A stretch of 32,965 bases of DNA from Clostridia bacterium (GCA_024404245.1 JAKSQH010000001.1:99556-132520), one strand, 5' to 3'; counted from the stretch's first letter, positions 14,381-22,626 are shown. A program made the numbers and translations. The notes: generated by a model from the letters alone, not told the origin.

Positions 14381-16218
14381 TACGCCTCCACCTCCTCCGC
14401 GGAAAGGCTCTGAATATCATAAATCTGCCGGTACAGACCGGGCTGTTGTTTCAGTTCATCCGGCGTACCCATCTGGCTGATCCGTCCGTGATCCAGCACG
14501 AGAACCTGATCGGCCTTGCTCAATGTTGTGATACGGTGTGAAATCAGAATAATCGTCGCGGAACCGAAGCGTTTTTCAAGCGCGGTACGGATCTTCGCGT
14601 CCGTTTCCGTATCCACGGCACTCAGTGAATCATCAAAAATCATGATCGGTGTTTTCTGTGTCAGCATCCGGGCAATCGCCGCGCGCTGCTTCTGTCCGCC
14701 GGACAGCGTTACACCGCGTTCGCCGACGAACGTCTCATAGCCCTTTGTGAATCCCGCGATTGTTTCATCCAGACATGCCGCGCGTGCCGCGTCGTCCAGA
14801 TCATCCTGCGTCAGCCCGGCGGATGTAATACCGAGGTTTTCGCGCAGCGTACGGCTGAACAGGAACGGTTCCTGCAGCACAATGCCGATATTGCTTCTCA
14901 GGTGTGCCAGGCGGATTTTCGCGATGTCACGTCCGCCGATGGTGATCCGGCCGTTTTCGGGTCCAAGGGGATACAGCCGGTCCAGCAGATACATCAGCGT
15001 ACTCTTGCCGCTGCCCGTGCCGCCCAGAATGCCGAGTGTCGTGCCCGCGGGGATCGTCAGGTTGATATCGTGCAGCAGTTCCTGCGCGCCGTCATAGCCG
15101 AAGTTCACATGCTCGAAGCGGATATCGCCGGTCATGTCGGCGTCTTCCGCGTCAGGCGCGTCCTTTTCCTCTTCAGCGTCCATAATATAGCCCACGCGGT
15201 CAATCGCCACGCCGGCTTTACTCATTTCACTGATCATTCTGCCCAGCATACGCACAGGCCATATAAGCATGCCGTTGTAGCTGAGGAAAGCGATATACTC
15301 GCCGCTGGTCAGCCTGCCGTTCAGCACGAACACCGCGCCGAAAACCACAATCAGCATGATCTGAAGGCCGGAAAGCACATCACTGGTACTCCAGAAGCGC
15401 GCCATGATCTTCGCCATTCTCTTCCACAGGCCGGTATAGTAGTCATTATGCTTCTCGAACCGGTCACGTTCGTAACGTTCACGGCCGAAAGCGCGCACTA
15501 CGCGTACACCGGTCAGGTTTTCCTGTGCCATGGCGCTGAGCTTACCCTCATTCTCGTCACACTTTTCAAACGCGTCACCGATCGTATGATGGAACCGGTA
15601 GCTGTAAAGCATAATCACAGGCAGCGGGATGATCGCGATCAGCGTCAGCAGCGGATCCATACCCACCATAAAAATAACGCTCAGAATCAGCAGGATGGAA
15701 ATCCGTATCAGATTTGTCATCTGTTCGGACACGAAATTCCGCGCCGTATCAATATCGCTTGTACAACGCTGGATGATATCCCCGGTATGATTCTGCATAT
15801 GCCACCGGAAAGGCAGATGCTCAATGTGATCATACAGAGTATCGCGCATATTCTTGACCATGGTCTCACTGCCGCGTGTATTGCTTACACGGAAACCGTA
15901 CTGGCAGATCACCTTCGCGAAAGAGACAATCATGATTCCCACAGCCATGATCCACAGGTTCCGGCGCAGGTTTTCAGTTCCGCCGAACAGGTCAATGATA
16001 TTCCTGACCAAAGCGCTCAGCGAGTCCGTCGGTTGCCCGCCCAGCACATTGTCCACCGCCACACGGATGATCTGCGGGTTTATCATATCCGCGAGGGCGC
16101 TGATCGCGGCACAGATCATGCACAGTGTGAACATGAACTTGCTGCCTTTCAGGAAGCTCCAGATGAGCTTCGCCCTGCCGGGCCGTTTTTCTTTCTTTTC
16201 TTCAGTCTGTTTTTCCAT
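14380..16218 (-). CDS. ABC exporter half-transporter with Asp in place of catalytic Glu
   Basis: This 612-residue partner half-transporter has an N-terminal membrane domain (about 20-320) and an ATPase with Walker A GGTGSGKST and a canonical signature LSGGQKQRAAIARM. Walker B reads IMIFDDSLSAVD, so Asp530 replaces the catalytic Glu. With its neighbour this predicts one working site (this signature plus the partner Walker motifs) and one degenerate site (these Walker motifs plus the partner LSTGE). The start at 16218 is chosen because AAGGAG lies 5 nt upstream. An ATG eight codons earlier lacks a ribosome binding site of its own. It is the first exporter gene after the leader ORF and terminator at 16243-16369. 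Confidence 0.9.
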   Translation of the reverse strand: MEKQTEEKKEKRPGRAKLIWSFLKGSKFMFTLCMICAAISALADMINPQIIRVAVDNVLGGQPTDSLSALVRNIIDLFGGTENLRRNLWIMAVGIMIVSFAKVICQYGFRVSNTRGSETMVKNMRDTLYDHIEHLPFRWHMQNHTGDIIQRCTSDIDTARNFVSEQMTNLIRISILLILSVIFMVGMDPLLTLIAIIPLPVIMLYSYRFHHTIGDAFEKCDENEGKLSAMAQENLTGVRVVRAFGRERYERDRFEKHNDYYTGLWKRMAKIMARFWSTSDVLSGLQIMLIVVFGAVFVLNGRLTSGEYIAFLSYNGMLIWPVRMLGRMISEMSKAGVAIDRVGYIMDAEEEKDAPDAEDADMTGDIRFEHVNFGYDGAQELLHDINLTIPAGTTLGILGGTGSGKSTLMYLLDRLYPLGPENGRITIGGRDIAKIRLAHLRSNIGIVLQEPFLFSRTLRENLGITSAGLTQDDLDDAARAACLDETIAGFTKGYETFVGERGVTLSGGQKQRAAIARMLTQKTPIMIFDDSLSAVDTETDAKIRTALEKRFGSATIILISHRITTLSKADQVLVLDHGRISQMGTPDELKQQPGLYRQIYDIQSLSAEEVEA

Positions 16219-16242
16219 ACTTTCTCCTTCTCCGTCTTCCAC

Positions 16243-16273
16243 AAAAAAAGCTTGCCTGCGGACACAGGCAAGC
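16243..16273 (-). terminator. Leader terminator (putative attenuator) before the ABC exporter pair
   Basis: A perfect 9-bp stem (16250-16258 with 16265-16273) with 6-nt loop is followed on the minus strand by seven Ts. It lies 27 nt after the leader ORF stop and 24 nt before the first exporter ATG. A complete terminator between a gene's promoter and its start codon implies conditional readthrough. Confidence 0.8.
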
Positions 16274-16300
16274 GATTACATCATACGCCGACAACCGTAC

Positions 16301-16369
16301 TTACGGCAGAAAGGCATACCCGTATACCGCGTTACCCGCGTTCTCCATTTTTCCCGAACGGCTGCGCAT
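16301..16369 (-). CDS. Putative 22-aa leader peptide upstream of the ABC exporter
   Basis: The ORF starts MRSRSGKMENAG and ends YGYAFLP before TAA. AAAGGAGGAGG lies about 5 nt before its ATG, the best Shine-Dalgarno in the region, although the peptide has no recognisable domain. A short, very well translated ORF directly before an intrinsic terminator and a drug-type exporter matches ribosome-controlled attenuation leaders such as bmrB upstream of bmrCD. I do not recognise a known stalling motif. By eye I find only a weak alternative pairing (about 5-6 bp between the last codons and the terminator arms). The frame is open further upstream to 16501 with other ATGs, but those precede or overlap the likely promoter. 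Confidence 0.55.
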   Translation of the reverse strand: MRSRSGKMENAGNAVYGYAFLP

Positions 16370-16411
16370 ATGCCCTCCTCCTTTCATTCGGTTTCGTTCC
16401 GGTACCCGGAT

Positions 16412-16440
16412 AAGGTAACATATATCTTTCTGTATTTCAA
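16412..16440 (-). promoter_or_regulatory. Probable promoter of leader ORF and ABC exporter operon
   Basis: The -35 TTGAAA (16435-16440), 17-nt spacer and a weak -10 TACCTT (16412-16417) preceded by an extended TGn are read on the minus strand. The transcript would begin near 16405, about 36 nt before the leader ATG. Confidence 0.45.
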
Positions 16441-16534
16441 CTGTTTTTTGGAAAAACCGCGAATGTTCGGAAAAACGCAGGGTGTTTCGCCCCATATTCA
16501 TTGTTCATAAACCGCGGATTCGGTCCCGTCCGTC

Positions 16535-16563
16535 TTTACAGGAGCGGCGCCGGCTGATAGAAT
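16535..16563 (+). promoter_or_regulatory. Promoter of the acyltransferase gene
   Basis: The -35 TTTACA (16535-16540), 17-nt spacer and -10 TAGAAT (16558-16563) each match consensus at five of six bases. They lie about 55 nt before the ATG. Confidence 0.65.
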
Positions 16564-16617
16564 AGCAGAAGTATACAGCAGTTAATATCACAGCCGCGGA
16601 GCAGGAGGTGTCCGGTT

Positions 16618-17640
16618 ATGACAGCAGGCAGCGGAAATCAGCCGCGCGAGCACTGGCTGGATTCAGCCCGCGGGTTTGCCATGCTGTGCGTTATGCTCGG
16701 TCATGCCGTCGAACGGATGACCACCGCGCTCAGCCTGCCGATGACCGGATGGCTGTGGAATCTGCGCACATTTGTCTATTCGTTCCATGTGCCGCTTTTC
16801 TTCGCGGTCGCTGGCTGGCTGTATGCCGCGCGGGGCGCGGAAGAAACACCCGGCCGCTACATCCGGAAGCGGACGCTCGGTCTGCTTGTTCCCTACCTGT
16901 TCTTTTCACTCGTTGTATGGGCCGGCAAAGTCCTCTTTCCCGATTATGTGAATGTGCAGACAACGCCGGATGACCTGCTGTCTGTGTTCACGGCACCCTT
17001 TACCTATCTGTGGTTCATTTATGTGCTGTATCTGATCTCGGTTGCCGTACGCCTGCTGGAGAACGCTGTTAAGCGCCGTCCGCCGCTGCTGATCTGCGCG
17101 CTGGCGGCCGGTGTTCTTTCATGTGTCTTTCCCACACCGGTGGACGCGCTCAACAAAGTGCTGCTCTATCTTCCCGTCTATCTGCTCGGCGCCGTTCTGC
17201 ATGACGCGGATGACCGATTCCGCCGTACAGCCGGCGCCGTCTGCGCGGTTCTCTTTGTCGCTTCTCTTCCGTTCTATTGGAAAGCGCCGGCATACTCCGC
17301 GTGGTGGCTGGTTGCCGGCTTCACTTCCGCGGCTGCCCTGCTGTGGGTTTTCCGTTCCTTTGAGAAAGGCCGCTGCCGCCCGTTACGTGTTCCCGGCTGT
17401 TCCACCTTGTATATTTACATTCTGCATCCGGTCATCATGAACGCCGTGCGGATGATACTCATGCGTCTTCATGTCGGCAGCCGGCCCGTATGGATGGCTT
17501 CCCTGCTGGTGGTTTCACTTTTCCTGTCCATGCTTTACGCCGCGTGCGCCGTTCGCTATCCGCTTCTGGCGCTGCCGTTCGAGCCGGAACGTGCGCTGCG
17601 GCACCGCGGCACGCGGCGGCACAGCGCGCGGAATCCGTAA
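16618..17640 (+). CDS. Acyltransferase-3 family membrane protein
   Basis: This 340-residue integral membrane protein of the AT3 family would transfer acetyl or other acyl groups to cell-surface sugars, such as exopolysaccharide, teichoic acid or peptidoglycan decorations. The family Arg-X10-His motif is present: Arg18 in DSARG and His29 in MLGHA. About ten hydrophobic segments follow, including the late LYIYILHPVIM helix seen in many members. There is no C-terminal SGNH domain, so it is the stand-alone form. GGAGG lies 9 nt before the ATG. It has its own promoter and is divergent from the ABC exporter leader; no polysaccharide cluster is adjacent. The acceptor cannot be told from the sequence. 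Confidence 0.85.
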   Translation: MTAGSGNQPREHWLDSARGFAMLCVMLGHAVERMTTALSLPMTGWLWNLRTFVYSFHVPLFFAVAGWLYAARGAEETPGRYIRKRTLGLLVPYLFFSLVVWAGKVLFPDYVNVQTTPDDLLSVFTAPFTYLWFIYVLYLISVAVRLLENAVKRRPPLLICALAAGVLSCVFPTPVDALNKVLLYLPVYLLGAVLHDADDRFRRTAGAVCAVLFVASLPFYWKAPAYSAWWLVAGFTSAAALLWVFRSFEKGRCRPLRVPGCSTLYIYILHPVIMNAVRMILMRLHVGSRPVWMASLLVVSLFLSMLYAACAVRYPLLALPFEPERALRHRGTRRHSARNP

Positions 17641-17683
17641 AGTTCCGGGTACATCCTCCGGTTGAAAACTCATATACAACCGA

Positions 17684-17711
17684 CAAAAAAGCCGTCCCGG
17701 CGGGACGGCTT
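17684..17711 (-). terminator. Terminator of the liv operon
   Basis: An 8-bp G+C-only-rich stem (GCCGTCCC with GGGACGGC, 17691-17709) with 3-nt loop is followed on the minus strand by at least six Ts. It lies just beyond the livF stop. On the plus strand it may also slow transcription from the acyltransferase gene. Confidence 0.8.
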
Positions 17712-17717
17712 GATCTG

Positions 17718-18437
17718 TTATTGGCTCTTTTTCCCCAGATACGCTTCCTGAATTGCTTCACTCGCGAGCAGCTCCTCGCCTGTTCCGCGCATCGTGATCC
17801 GTCCGGTTTCCATAACGTAGGCGTAATCACAGGTATGCAGCGCGGCGTTCGCGTTCTGTTCAATCAGCAGCACGGTCATGCCGGTATCCTTCAGCGTGCG
17901 GATGATCCGGAAAATATCCTTCACAACCAGCGGAGCCAGACCCAGGCTGGGCTCATCCATCATAATCAGCTTCGGGCGCGTCATCATCGCGCGGCCGACC
18001 GCCAGCATCTGCTGTTCACCGCCGCTGAGCGTGCCGGCAAGCTGCCAGGAACGCTCCCGCAGGCGGGGGAACAGGTCATACACATATTCGATATCTTCCT
18101 CAATGACATCCTTATCCTTGCGGAGATAGGCGCCGATGCGCAAATTTTCGAGCACCGTCAGATTGGGGAAAACACGGCGGCCTTCCGGCACCATCGCGAT
18201 TCCTGTTTCCACAATCTTCTGGGTATCATAATCGGTAATATCACGGCCCTCGAAATAGACACGGCCGTCCGCGGCCTTTACAAGGCCGGAAATCGTGCGC
18301 AGCGTTGTGCTCTTGCCCGCACCGTTGGCGCCGATCAGCGTCACGATCTGGCCCTGCTCCACTTCAAAATCAATGCCTTTCAGAGCCTCGATGCCGCCGT
18401 AGCTGACCACAAGATCCGTTACCTTCAGCAGACTCAT
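17718..18437 (-). CDS. livF: Branched-chain amino acid ABC transporter ATPase LivF
   Basis: This is one of the two cytoplasmic ATPases of a high-affinity LIV-type importer (leucine/isoleucine/valine or related amino acids). Its 239 residues are standard for LivF. Motifs are Walker A GANGAGKST, signature LSGGEQQMLAVGRAMM, Walker B KLIMMDEPSLGLAP and the H-loop region VLLIEQNAN. The GGxEALKGIDFEVEQG opening and C-terminal YLGKKSQ are typical. The start overlaps the livG stop (ATGA), so translation is coupled. It is the last gene of the operon and is followed by a strong terminator. Confidence 0.92.
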   Translation of the reverse strand: MSLLKVTDLVVSYGGIEALKGIDFEVEQGQIVTLIGANGAGKSTTLRTISGLVKAADGRVYFEGRDITDYDTQKIVETGIAMVPEGRRVFPNLTVLENLRIGAYLRKDKDVIEEDIEYVYDLFPRLRERSWQLAGTLSGGEQQMLAVGRAMMTRPKLIMMDEPSLGLAPLVVKDIFRIIRTLKDTGMTVLLIEQNANAALHTCDYAYVMETGRITMRGTGEELLASEAIQEAYLGKKSQ

Positions 18438-19282
18438 TCTTCTTCATCCTCCCCCAGATAGGCGGCAATAACAACGGGATTCTTCTGAATCTCGGCGGGT
18501 GTGCCTTCCGCGATCTGTTTGCCGAAGTCAAGCACATAAATCCTGTCGGAAATATCCATAACCAGATTCATATGGTGCTCGATCAGCAGGATTGTGAGAC
18601 CGAACTGTTCGCGGATCTTCAGAATGAACCGGCTCAGTTCAATGGTTTCCTGCGGGTTCATGCCGGCAGCCGGCTCATCCAGCAGCAGTAATTCGGGATC
18701 AGTCGCCAGCGCGCGGGCAATCTCCAGATAGCGCTGTTTTCCGTAAGGCAGGGACGCGGCATTCTCGTTAATCACATCACCGAGCCCAAGCAGGTTCAGC
18801 AGCGCTATGGATTCCTCACAGACGCGTTTTTCCTCAGCTCCGGTCAGATGCAGTGTGGATGTCAGCAGATTGTTCTTCATGCGCATATGGTGCGCCACAA
18901 GCACATTTTCCAGCACCGTCATGTTCTTGAACAGGCGGATATTCTGAAAGGTACGCGCCACACCGAGATACGCGATCCTGTCCGGGGATGTGGTTATCAG
19001 TTTCTTATACTCGCCGTTGTGCGCGCCGGCGTACATCCGTTTCATCTTTCCGTTGGGATAGCTCTCGGCAATCACCTTGTCCTTAAAGGAGACGCGGCCG
19101 TTGGTCGGCGTATAGACACCGGTTATTACATTGAAGGCAGTGGTTTTGCCGGCACCGTTCGGGCCGATCAACGCCACGATTTCACCGTTGTCCACATGCA
19201 TGGAGAGGCTGTCCACGGCCACAACGCCGCCGAACTGCATGGTGACATTCTCAAGATCGAGCATTCTTATCTTTTCCATCAT
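18434..19282 (-). CDS. livG: Branched-chain amino acid ABC transporter ATPase LivG
   Basis: This is the second ATPase of the LIV-type importer, 282 residues. Walker A is GPNGAGKTT and Walker B LLLLDEPAAGMNP. The signature is the LivG-type LPYGKQRYLEIARAL, degenerate relative to LSGGQ as is usual in this family. The C-terminal ~30 residues (DFGKQIAEGTPAEIQKNP, ending YLGEDEEE) form the LivG tail. A ~20-residue insert with KMKRMYAGAHNGEYKKL occurs before the Q-loop. The ATG follows GGGAGG with 6-nt spacing and overlaps the livM stop by ATGA. A second ATG is adjacent, so the start may differ by one codon. Confidence 0.92.
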   Translation of the reverse strand: MMEKIRMLDLENVTMQFGGVVAVDSLSMHVDNGEIVALIGPNGAGKTTAFNVITGVYTPTNGRVSFKDKVIAESYPNGKMKRMYAGAHNGEYKKLITTSPDRIAYLGVARTFQNIRLFKNMTVLENVLVAHHMRMKNNLLTSTLHLTGAEEKRVCEESIALLNLLGLGDVINENAASLPYGKQRYLEIARALATDPELLLLDEPAAGMNPQETIELSRFILKIREQFGLTILLIEHHMNLVMDISDRIYVLDFGKQIAEGTPAEIQKNPVVIAAYLGEDEEE

Positions 19283-20406
19283 GCCTTGCCTCCCTTCGCT
19301 GCTTTTGCTTTCTTCGGATGCTTCCGGAACAGATCAGGCAACTCACGGGTACCCATGATACCCTGACGGAAGAACAGCACAACAATCATGATAATTACGG
19401 AGAAAACCACCAGACGGAAGCCGTTCCGCAGCAGCGGCACTTCGAAATCACCGATCATCTGCTTCTGGTCCAGGAAACGCAGCCACCACTCGGAGCAGGC
19501 TACAAACAGGAAGGAGCTGATGCAACTGCCTGTAACGGAGCCGATGCCGCCGATAACCACAATCAGCAGGATCTCATAGGTCATGGCTGAGGTAAAGCTC
19601 TTCGCCTGCACACTGGCGGTATACATAGCCAGCATCGCGCCGCCGATTCCGGCGAAGAAGGAAGATGTGCAGAAAGCCATCTGCTTATGTCTGGACAGGT
19701 TAATGCCCATCGCCTCCGCGGCGATTTCATCATCGCGGATCGCCATGAACGCGCGTCCGTGGCTGGAGTGCAGCAGCAGCACGATCAGGCCGATGCACAC
19801 ACCCGCGATCAGGAACGGAACCAGCGTGGACAGGTACAGCTTCACGGTCCCGTCCGCAGCTCTGATATTGAAATCCTCGAATGTGGGGAAAGCACGCAGC
19901 AGGTTGGAGCCGTTGGTCAGGGCACCGATATTCTTCCACTGGAACACAGCGCGGATGATTTCGGCAAAGCCGAGCGTCGCGATCGCGAGATAGTCGCTCT
20001 TCAGGCGCAGAACCGGCAGACCGATCAGGAACGCGAAAATCGCCGCGATCAGGCCGGCACAGATCAGCGCGGGTATCACGGGCATGGTGAACTGCACCAG
20101 ACCGCCGTCAAAATACTGATAGACAGCAGGACGCTGAGCGACGGGAATCGTCAGAATCGCGTAGGTATAGGCACCGACGAGCATAAAGCCCGCCTGGCCC
20201 AGAGAAAACAAGCCGGTAAAGCCGTTCAGCAGGTTCATGGAGACCGCGACCAGCGCGTAGGTCGCGCCCTTCTTAAGCACGGTGAAAAGCATATGGGTGG
20301 GCGGAAGCAGCTGCTCCGCGACAAATACCGCCACGTAGATCAGCGCGACAATGCCAATGGAAATCCAGGTTGCTGCGTCTGCCTTCTTTTTCCTGATAAT
20401 CGTCAT
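19279..20406 (-). CDS. livM: Branched-chain amino acid ABC transporter permease LivM
   Basis: This 375-residue inner permease has about ten hydrophobic segments. It shows the LivM signatures NLLNGFTGLFSLGQAGFMLVGAY and the EAA-like loop around AIRDDEIAAEAMGINLSRHK, which contacts the ATPases. The C-terminus carries a short Lys/Ala-rich tail (KHPKKAKAAKGGKA). It pairs with LivH to form the membrane channel. GGTGGAG lies a few bases before the ATG, and the stop overlaps livG. Expression follows livH after only 15 nt. Confidence 0.9.
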   Translation of the reverse strand: MTIIRKKKADAATWISIGIVALIYVAVFVAEQLLPPTHMLFTVLKKGATYALVAVSMNLLNGFTGLFSLGQAGFMLVGAYTYAILTIPVAQRPAVYQYFDGGLVQFTMPVIPALICAGLIAAIFAFLIGLPVLRLKSDYLAIATLGFAEIIRAVFQWKNIGALTNGSNLLRAFPTFEDFNIRAADGTVKLYLSTLVPFLIAGVCIGLIVLLLHSSHGRAFMAIRDDEIAAEAMGINLSRHKQMAFCTSSFFAGIGGAMLAMYTASVQAKSFTSAMTYEILLIVVIGGIGSVTGSCISSFLFVACSEWWLRFLDQKQMIGDFEVPLLRNGFRLVVFSVIIMIVVLFFRQGIMGTRELPDLFRKHPKKAKAAKGGKA

Positions 20407-20421
20407 GTTCTCTCCACCCCC

Positions 20422-21345
20422 TTACACCTTGTCCGTAATCTTCTCGCCGAACAGGCCGGTCGGCTTGGCGATCAGAATCACGATCAGCAGAGCGAAGGTG
20501 AACGCGTCCGAGAAGGTGGCAAGACCCAGCATCTGCTTTGTCAGACCCGCTTTCATCAGTATAACATCCAGGCCTTTGATGATGCTCTCGCAGATACCGA
20601 TAATAAAGGCACCCACCACAGCCCCGGGAATGGATCCGATGCCGCCGAACACCGCCGCCACGAAAGCCTTCAGGCCGGGCATCGCGCCGGAGGTCTGAAT
20701 AACCGTCGTATAGTTGGAGAAATACAGGATGGATCCGACGCCGGCCAGGAAGGAACCGATCACAAACGTTACGGAAATAACGTTGTTGATCTTGATACCC
20801 ATCAGCTGACTGGTTTCAAAATCCTTGCTGACCGCGCGCATCGCCATGCCAATCTTCGTATGGTTGATCAGCAGTACAAGCGCCACTACCAGCACAATCG
20901 TCAGAATCGGGGTGATCACAGTCACCATCTTGGTTGTCGCGCCGAAGATAGTCACGGAATCCGAGATAAAGGGAATCTTCGGATAGAACTGATTCAGACC
21001 GCCGGTGATGTACAGCACCAGATTCTGCAGGGTATAGCTGACACCGATGGCGGAAATCATAATTGACATACGCGGTGCCGAACGCAGCGGCTTATACGCG
21101 ACACGCTCAATCACAAAACCGATCAGCGCCGTCAGAATCAATACCACGGGAATGGATACATACAGCGGCGCCCCGCTCGCGACGATATACACCATCAGAA
21201 TGCCGGCCACCATAAACACATCGCCGTGAGCAAAGTTGATCAGGCGCAGGATACCGTACACCATGGTGTATCCGATAGCGATCAGCGCGTACTGACCGCC
21301 GACGGATATACCCGTCAGCAGATAAGGGAATATGGTCTGAAACAT
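20422..21345 (-). CDS. livH: Branched-chain amino acid ABC transporter permease LivH
   Basis: This 307-residue permease has the typical LivH opening GISVGGQYALIAIGYTMVYGILRLINFAHGD and the EAA-like loop MRAVSKDFETSQLMGIKIN, plus about eight hydrophobic segments. I start at the ATG at 21345, which has AGGAG 9 nt upstream and gives the normal N-terminus MFQTIFPYLLTG. The open frame extends 18 codons further, into the livJ-livH hairpin, and that extension looks non-coding. It follows livJ after 80 nt containing that hairpin. Confidence 0.9.
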   Translation of the reverse strand: MFQTIFPYLLTGISVGGQYALIAIGYTMVYGILRLINFAHGDVFMVAGILMVYIVASGAPLYVSIPVVLILTALIGFVIERVAYKPLRSAPRMSIMISAIGVSYTLQNLVLYITGGLNQFYPKIPFISDSVTIFGATTKMVTVITPILTIVLVVALVLLINHTKIGMAMRAVSKDFETSQLMGIKINNVISVTFVIGSFLAGVGSILYFSNYTTVIQTSGAMPGLKAFVAAVFGGIGSIPGAVVGAFIIGICESIIKGLDVILMKAGLTKQMLGLATFSDAFTFALLIVILIAKPTGLFGEKITDKV

Positions 21346-21373
21346 GCGGAGACACTCCTCTTCACAGAAGGAT

Positions 21374-21400
21374 AGTGGCGTGGGCGAAGCCCACGCCACT
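21374..21400 (-). promoter_or_regulatory. Strong hairpin between livJ and livH
   Basis: A perfect 12-bp, G+C-rich stem (21374-21385 with 21389-21400) with a 3-nt loop lies 25 nt after the livJ stop. There is no T-tract, so it looks like an mRNA-stabilising or partial-termination element rather than a full terminator. It would favour excess LivJ over the permease and ATPase subunits. Confidence 0.65.
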
Positions 21401-21425
21401 TAATGATTCAGGTTACCGGAAACAA

Positions 21426-22583
21426 TCAGTTGACGCTCTGTTCGCAAACAAAGGCCCACACGCCGTTCGCGGTATCAGCCTGCTTGATGAAAGCGGTGTC
21501 ACGGTTCGCGTCGCCGATTTCGTTGAAGGTGATCTTGCCGGACACGCCGGTGAAATCAACGTTCCACAGAGCTTCCATGATAGCCTTGGAATCAGCGCTG
21601 CCGGCCAGCTTGATAGCTTCCAGAGCGGTGAAGTAGGCATCATAACCCATGGCGCTCACAGCAGCGATCATGTCATTGCCGCCGTTGTTGGTCATGGCTT
21701 CGGCATCCTCGTTCAGCCAGGCCTTGAAGCCCGCGTCAAACTCGGCGTTGCCGCCTTCCTGATAGAAGGTGCTGACCAGGATGTTCAGGTTGCTGCCCTG
21801 CGCGGACTCGATCACTTTGTTGCTGTCCCAGGTGTCGCCGCCCATCAGCGCGAAGTCAACGCCCTTGCCGGCAGCCTGGTCGATAATCTGAGTGGAATAG
21901 GCAATGGAAACGGGAGCGAAGAACACGCCGGCGCCCAGTGCCGCGGCATTGTCCAGATAGCTGGTGAAGTCAGCCGTGTTGGTCGGGAAGGTTTCGTCAA
22001 TCACGAAGCCGCCCAGACGTTCGAATTCCTGCTTGAAGTAGTACACCAGACCGACGTCATAGTCATTGCCCAGTTCAGCCAGGCAGTACGCGGTCTGAAC
22101 ACCCAGGGTGTTGAAGGCGTAGTTGGCGAGCACGGTGCCCTGGAAGGGATCCAGGAAGCAGATACGGAAGTAGTGGTTGTTGCCCGCGGTTACCTGCGGA
22201 TTGGTGCAGGAGATGCCGATCGCGGGGATGCCGGCTTCGGCAAACTTGGGAGAACCGGCAATGGATACGCCGGAACCGTAGGAACCCAGAACAACGCTCA
22301 CACCGGCGCTGACCAGTTCAGCGGCGGCAGAGGGGCCCTTATCGGCAGAGGAGCCGTTATCGGCATTCACAAGCTGGATGGTATAGGTCTCGCCGCCGAT
22401 TTCGATGGTGGGCTGGACCTTGTTGGCGTACTGAACGCCCAGAGTCTCCTGCTTTCCGCCGGCGCCGCTGTCACCGGAAGCGGGCTCATAGATACCGATT
22501 TTGATGACATTGTCAGCAGCAGCCGTGCCGACCATCGCGAGCAACATGACAGCCGCGATCAACAGGGAAACGATCTTCTTCAT
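21426..22583 (-). CDS. livJ: Branched-chain amino acid ABC transporter substrate-binding protein LivJ
   Basis: This 385-residue extracytoplasmic receptor delivers the amino acid to LivHM. Residues 1 to about 23 (MKKIVSLLIAAVMLLAMVGTAAA) form a signal peptide. The mature part opens VIKIGIYEPASGDSGAGG, and the ligand-binding stretches GSYGSGVS and GISCTNPQ fit the periplasmic-binding-protein type 1 (Peripla_BP_6) fold. There is no lipobox Cys around the cleavage site, unlike most Gram-positive homologues. The ATG at 22583 is preferred over one five codons upstream because GGAGG lies 8 nt before it. It is the first and probably the most expressed gene of livJHMGF, driven by the promoter at 22627-22656. 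Confidence 0.92.
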   Translation of the reverse strand: MKKIVSLLIAAVMLLAMVGTAAADNVIKIGIYEPASGDSGAGGKQETLGVQYANKVQPTIEIGGETYTIQLVNADNGSSADKGPSAAAELVSAGVSVVLGSYGSGVSIAGSPKFAEAGIPAIGISCTNPQVTAGNNHYFRICFLDPFQGTVLANYAFNTLGVQTAYCLAELGNDYDVGLVYYFKQEFERLGGFVIDETFPTNTADFTSYLDNAAALGAGVFFAPVSIAYSTQIIDQAAGKGVDFALMGGDTWDSNKVIESAQGSNLNILVSTFYQEGGNAEFDAGFKAWLNEDAEAMTNNGGNDMIAAVSAMGYDAYFTALEAIKLAGSADSKAIMEALWNVDFTGVSGKITFNEIGDANRDTAFIKQADTANGVWAFVCEQSVN

Positions 22584-22626
22584 GATGTTAACCTCCATTT
22601 GTTTGTTTTCGGTTAAGGGTAATGTG

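Noticed and set aside
12524-16413. Long plus-strand frames (12524-13972 and 14902-16413) opposite the ABC exporter genes
   Set aside because: Their translations are His/Gln/Arg-rich with no domain, typical of antisense shadows. The minus-strand genes have all ABC motifs.
16370-16501. Longer version of the leader ORF (66 codons from 16501)
   Set aside because: It would begin upstream of the likely promoter, and its early ATGs lack a good ribosome binding site.
19687-22616. Long plus-strand frames opposite livM, livH and livJ
   Set aside because: They are antisense shadows of a complete, well-formed liv operon, without start signals.
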